A stretch of 40,797 nucleotides of DNA from Chloroflexota bacterium (GTDB lineage Bacteria; Chloroflexota; Dehalococcoidia; UBA2247; RBG-13-53-26): NCBI GenBank assembly GCA_026389585.1, contig JAPLHP010000095.1, positions 1 to 40,797 on the forward strand, written 5' to 3'. Both the position numbers and the translations under genes were made by a program. Below, piece by piece: positions 39,452 through 40,797 of this stretch. Each line of letters begins with the position of its first letter. Within the stretch, counting starts at the first letter, position 1. The notes under the pieces are model-generated. The model was given only the letters and a program-made list of their open reading frames with translations. It did not search any database and was not told where the DNA came from.

Positions 39452-39931
39452 CTATTGATAAGGCAGTCGCTTGCTCTCCCGGATCAATTCGATTGCCTTC
39501 TTGTGTAACTTCCCCAGACATACATTCAGGTTATCGCGGTCTTTCTCTGACAGGCAGGATATCAAGTCTTTTTGAGCGGCATCCGCCTTGCTCTGTTCTT
39601 TGAAGGCCTGCTCACCCTTCTTAGTCAATACCACCCTGACCTGGTTCTTCCTGGCCAGGTTCTTTTCTTTTCGGACCAGACCCCGATTTTCCATGCGGCT
39701 GATCAGCCCTGATATTGTATGAGGCTCCCTGTAGAGAGAACGCGCCAGTATAGCAGGGGTTACCGGTTCCTTGGACGCTTTCACGAAGTAAATGACACTC
39801 GCCTCGATCAATGAGAGCCCGGCCACCCCGTGCAGTTCAACCTCTCTGGCTCTGCGTATTGCCTGCGCAGTCCGGTTCCACAGCACCCAGATGTTATCAA
39901 TTGCATCCACTTTCTTTACTTTAGCTTCCAT
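39452..39931 (-). CDS. MarR-family transcriptional regulator
   Basis: 159 residues from ATG 39931 (AGGAG 5 bases upstream); the longer open frame to 40198 has no family match and overlaps another small gene. The winged helix is at about 50-125: LSLIEASVIYFVKAS, PAILARSLYREPHTISGLISRMENRGLVRKE, RVVLTKKGEQAF. MarR dimers usually repress a nearby gene and respond to small molecules. It converges on the flavoprotein/ferredoxin pair, which it may control. A CACTG-N6-CAGTG repeat at 39979-39994 in its own promoter is a likely site for autoregulation. Confidence 0.9.
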   Translation of the reverse strand: MEAKVKKVDAIDNIWVLWNRTAQAIRRAREVELHGVAGLSLIEASVIYFVKASKEPVTPAILARSLYREPHTISGLISRMENRGLVRKEKNLARKNQVRVVLTKKGEQAFKEQSKADAAQKDLISCLSEKDRDNLNVCLGKLHKKAIELIRESKRLPYQ

Positions 39932-39970
39932 CTCACTCCTCACTGAAAACAATGTAGTTCTTATTACATC

Positions 39971-39994
39971 CTTATATCCACTGTTATACCAGTG
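39971..39994 (-). promoter_or_regulatory. candidate MarR operator and -10 element
   Basis: CACTG-TTATAC-CAGTG at 39979-39994 is an inverted repeat with a 6-base centre. On the minus strand TATAAG (complement of 39971-39976) follows it as a possible -10. The expected -35 is poor (AAAAAC). The placement fits autorepression. Confidence 0.4.
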
Positions 39995-39998
39995 TTTT

Positions 39999-40202
39999 TC
40001 ATGAGTGTACCTCTGTCGGGTGTGGTTGGGAGTAGCGTCTAACGATATCGAGCACCTTGGCTCGTCCCTTGGGGTCTTGAAGCGCGCGGGTGATGGCTGA
40101 CTGAACAGTCTCTGACCTGGCCCCATGGGTAAGGCGATTGAGGTTGCCTCGTGGGGCGCCGGCTCCATTGCGTTTACCGCCTCGCATGTTACGTTCAATC
40201 AT
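39999..40202 (-). CDS. phage/mobile-type small protein
   Basis: 67 residues. The sequence GGKRNGAGAPRGNLNRLTHGARS matches a motif common in short proteins of phages and integrated elements (GAPxGNxNAxxHG). It may be the N-terminal part of a longer ancestral protein, since such proteins are often above 100 residues. Starts at ATG 40202 or ATG 40186 are possible; neither has a good ribosome site. It lies upstream of the MarR gene and downstream of the CopG-like gene, in a region that looks accessory. Confidence 0.5.
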   Translation of the reverse strand: MIERNMRGGKRNGAGAPRGNLNRLTHGARSETVQSAITRALQDPKGRAKVLDIVRRYSQPHPTEVHS

Positions 40203-40276
40203 ACAGGAAGTACGAAGAAAGTCAAGGGGTTATGATGCTAAAGGTTAGAATTGAGCGAAGGTCTTATGCGCCAGTA

Positions 40277-40797
40277 TCATTGTTTTACTTTTACTTTTAC
40301 TCCCACACGCCTAACACGTTTCAATTTCTTGTATCTCTCATCTTCCGGTGTGACCACTTCGATACCCAGCGCGGCTAGTAGCGAGATGAAGAAGGCCCAA
40401 AAGGCTTCTTCGGCTTGCGGTATCTGACTCCGGTCCATGATAAGCAGGGCTGGATTACTCGGATCACCGATAGCCATGTCTTTCCCAAGGGCTATGATCT
40501 TCTCTTTCATAGGCTGGGGCCACTTCTCCTGCGCAGACTGTATTGCACGTTGAAGTTCACCTGGGGTTATTCGCTTGGGCAATGCGTCTCCTTGATCCAT
40601 CGCTGAAGTCAAGATAATGCGGGCGAGAGTGGAAGGGCCTAGCCCTTGTTTTGCTGCAAGCTGTCGCAATCCGCTCAACTCCTCACCGCTTAGCCGAACC
40701 GCCAAGAAAGATGACCGCTTTTGGCGTGGGCGCTTGATCTCTCCCTCATATCCCTCAACAATGGGGCTGTGCGTTTTCCAGTACTCCTCCTCTTCCT
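40277..40797 (-). CDS. CopG/ribbon-helix-helix-type antitoxin-like protein (5' end beyond window)
   Basis: The open frame runs off the right edge, with 173 residues visible. EEEYWKTHSPIVEGYEGE resembles the start of CopG-like antitoxin proteins (a D/E-F-W-x-THS motif), and AVRLSGEELSGLRQLAAKQGLGPSTLARIIL is a ribbon-helix-helix-like DNA-binding segment. The C-terminal half (about 85-173) is longer than in simple antitoxins and ends in a basic VKVKVKQ-type tail. A partner toxin would most likely lie upstream, past the window end. A TTG at 40705 could be read as a start, but the family match upstream argues against it. Confidence 0.7.
   Translation of the reverse strand, partial: EEEEYWKTHSPIVEGYEGEIKRPRQKRSSFLAVRLSGEELSGLRQLAAKQGLGPSTLARIILTSAMDQGDALPKRITPGELQRAIQSAQEKWPQPMKEKIIALGKDMAIGDPSNPALLIMDRSQIPQAEEAFWAFFISLLAALGIEVVTPEDERYKKLKRVRRVGVKVKVKQ

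Noticed and set aside
39932-40198. N-terminal extension of the MarR regulator
   Set aside because: ATG 39931 has AGGAG and gives a normal family length, and the extension overlaps the phage-type small gene in another frame.
1-40797. tRNA, rRNA genes or CRISPR arrays
   Set aside because: No cloverleaf-like sequences, rRNA segments or regularly spaced direct repeats were recognised by eye; a dedicated scan was not possible.

Overview
The window looks like a chromosomal piece of an anaerobic bacterium, most likely a Chloroflexota of the Dehalococcoidia type. This is an inference from gene content: two NrpR regulators (known from methanogens and Dehalococcoides relatives), archaeal-style split glutamate synthase genes, many ferredoxin-type iron-sulfur proteins, a Re-citrate/homocitrate synthase-like enzyme, a thiolase plus HMG-CoA-synthase-like/DUF35 pair, and Gat-type amidotransferase genes. 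No rRNA, tRNA or CRISPR array was recognised.

Positions 1-21,663 form a nitrogen-assimilation superlocus. On the minus strand, reading from 14,100 down, come a FAD-linked oxidase/ferredoxin fusion, a degenerate glutamate-synthase FMN-domain paralog, an intact glutamate-synthase FMN-domain protein, a glutaminase plus GXGXG protein, hisH, hisF, a 59-residue small protein, a stand-alone GXGXG protein, nrpR and an OmpR/GlnR-like regulator. After a 117-base gap with 11-bp direct repeats come a 74-residue small protein, an ammonium transporter broken by an apparent 37-base deletion, a P-II protein and the start of glutamine synthetase. pdxT (minus) and a second hisF (plus) diverge near 14,960. The second hisF leads a plus-strand operon of NuoE-, NuoF- and NuoG-like subunits and a third glutamate-synthase FMN-domain protein, followed by a second nrpR. 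This resembles an electron-bifurcating (HydABC/Bfu-type) core attached to a glutamate-synthase-like catalytic subunit and is the most interesting system here.

Positions 21,658-31,520 are mostly metabolic genes on the minus strand: DUF1015, thiolase, an HMG-CoA-synthase-like protein fused to DUF35 that seems to lack all three catalytic residues, an endonuclease III-like glycosylase, SfsA, a molybdenum/tungsten oxidoreductase, a solitary GIY-YIG protein and a Re-citrate/homocitrate synthase-like enzyme.

Positions 31,658-35,456 are an accessory island bounded by a perfect 19-bp inverted repeat. It holds two unknown membrane proteins, an IS4/IS5-type transposase, and a small HTH gene with palindromic operators followed by a membrane-anchored coiled-coil protein with a PD-(D/E)XK-like nuclease motif, which is a candidate defence module.

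Positions 35,457-40,797 return to the chromosome: gatC-gatA, a degenerate nuclease-fold-like protein, a phytoene-desaturase-like flavoprotein with a small ferredoxin, a convergent MarR regulator, and at the edge a phage-type small protein and a CopG-like antitoxin that runs off the window.
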